A DNA stretch of 64,000 bases from MPNP01 sp963668325 (GTDB taxonomy: Bacteria; Pseudomonadota; Alphaproteobacteria; Rhodobacterales; Rhodobacteraceae): positions 2,666,001-2,730,000 of the forward strand of contig OY764222.1 of assembly GCA_963668325.1 (NCBI GenBank). Reading direction: 5' to 3'. A program made the translations under genes and the position numbers. The stretch's first letter is position 1. Every line of letters begins with the position of its first letter. The notes beneath the pieces were generated by a model. The model did not search any database and was not told the DNA's origin. It worked only from the letters and a program-made list of their open reading frames with translations. Shown piece after piece: positions 63,707-64,000 of this stretch.

Positions 63707-64000
63707 CAAAGCTTTTTGATTTCCTCCATGAACTGATGGTTCTCGACACCATAAATCTCGTAGTTGCTCAATTTCTTTGGAAGAATTTACATTAAGTTGT
63801 AGTATATCAATAATAACAGAATCAATTACTTTTCTTGTTTCGTCTGCATGAGACTGACAAGCGGGTTTTAAGATCCGAGGAGATAATTCATCAAATTTTT
63901 TTGTAGCATAATTTAAGTCATCCTCTCCAAGTTCATTCAGTCTAGGACATGGCATCTTCGACAAAGCGCCAATTTGCGTTCTAGACCGACCACTATGTGT
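63689..64000 (-). CDS. C-terminal end of a converging gene, possibly a DNA methyltransferase (partial)
   Basis: The minus-strand frame is open from the window edge to a stop at 63689. It encodes THSGRSRTQIGALSKMPCPR, then a helical stretch, and ends LRDLWCREPSVHGGNQKALS. The SGRxRxQ..L..(M/L)PxP pattern resembles the C-termini of some type II adenine methyltransferases, and the WCxEPSVHGG block looks conserved. I cannot confirm the family without the rest. It converges on the cytosine-methyltransferase operon, overlapping the small ORF by 18 bases. Confidence 0.5.
   Translation of the reverse strand, partial: THSGRSRTQIGALSKMPCPRLNELGEDDLNYATKKFDELSPRILKPACQSHADETRKVIDSVIIDILQLNVNSSKEIEQLRDLWCREPSVHGGNQKALSLFSY

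Overview
The window reads as a chromosomal segment of a marine-type alphaproteobacterium with low to moderate GC. This placement is inferred from gene content, not from a phylogenetic marker. The content includes DMSP demethylase (dmdA) with acrylyl-CoA reductase (acuI), ectoine hydrolase, tripartite tricarboxylate (TTT) and TAXI-TRAP transporters, citramalate synthase and malate synthase G. Insertion sequences and decayed genes are frequent, which suggests recent IS expansion.

Layout. 1-1.2 kb: the end of a possible RelE-type toxin, then a sharply bounded IS1595-type element (144-1201). It has perfect 26-bp inverted repeats and an 8-bp target duplication, and carries a strange leucine-type tRNA with a GCC anticodon, a truncated transposase and an AT-hook-like small ORF. 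1.5-9.6 kb: argE-like deacetylase, IS and gene remnants, a divergent SDR/AraC pair, ectoine hydrolase and a GH116 glycosidase. The doeA/argE junction occurs twice with opposite halves preserved. 10.1-19.3 kb: a polyamine-type ABC transporter operon ending in a nitrilase-family amidase. Its first gene (Tat-secreted binding protein) is split by an IS4-family element whose transposase carries a DruA/DUF4338-like N-terminal domain. Its last gene (amidase) is split by an ISNCY-like element. Both insertions have exact target duplications, and removing them restores the reading frames.

19.4-38.8 kb: mostly leftward housekeeping and catabolic genes: peroxiredoxin, AlaX, MscS, cysteine synthase, PrpF plus a TTT transporter, malate synthase G, AcuI, DmdA, a DUF1326/DUF2182 pair, three tRNAs (Asp, Val, Val), Lon and Tgt. 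39.1-43.2 kb: an accessory patch with a TnpB remnant, a HEPN-type two-gene module, overlapping reading frames that resemble a ColE1-type plasmid mobilisation region (mbeA tail/mbeB/mbeD layout), and a nonsense-interrupted Uma2-like gene.

43.5-57.5 kb: core genes: SufT/SufA-like, tpiA, mug, TAXI-TRAP, lpdA, DUF924, esterase, AlkA-like glycosylase, MFS, cimA and cysS.

57.9-64 kb: a tightly packed operon of a C5 cytosine methyltransferase, a 978-aa protein with two GHKL ATPase modules (MORC/HSP90-like at the N-terminus, histidine-kinase-like with an H-box at the C-terminus), a receiver-domain protein and a 50-codon ORF. It is followed by the converging tail of another gene that runs off the window. 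This looks like a methylation-linked conflict/defence system wired through a two-component-like relay. No nuclease is recognisable inside the window.
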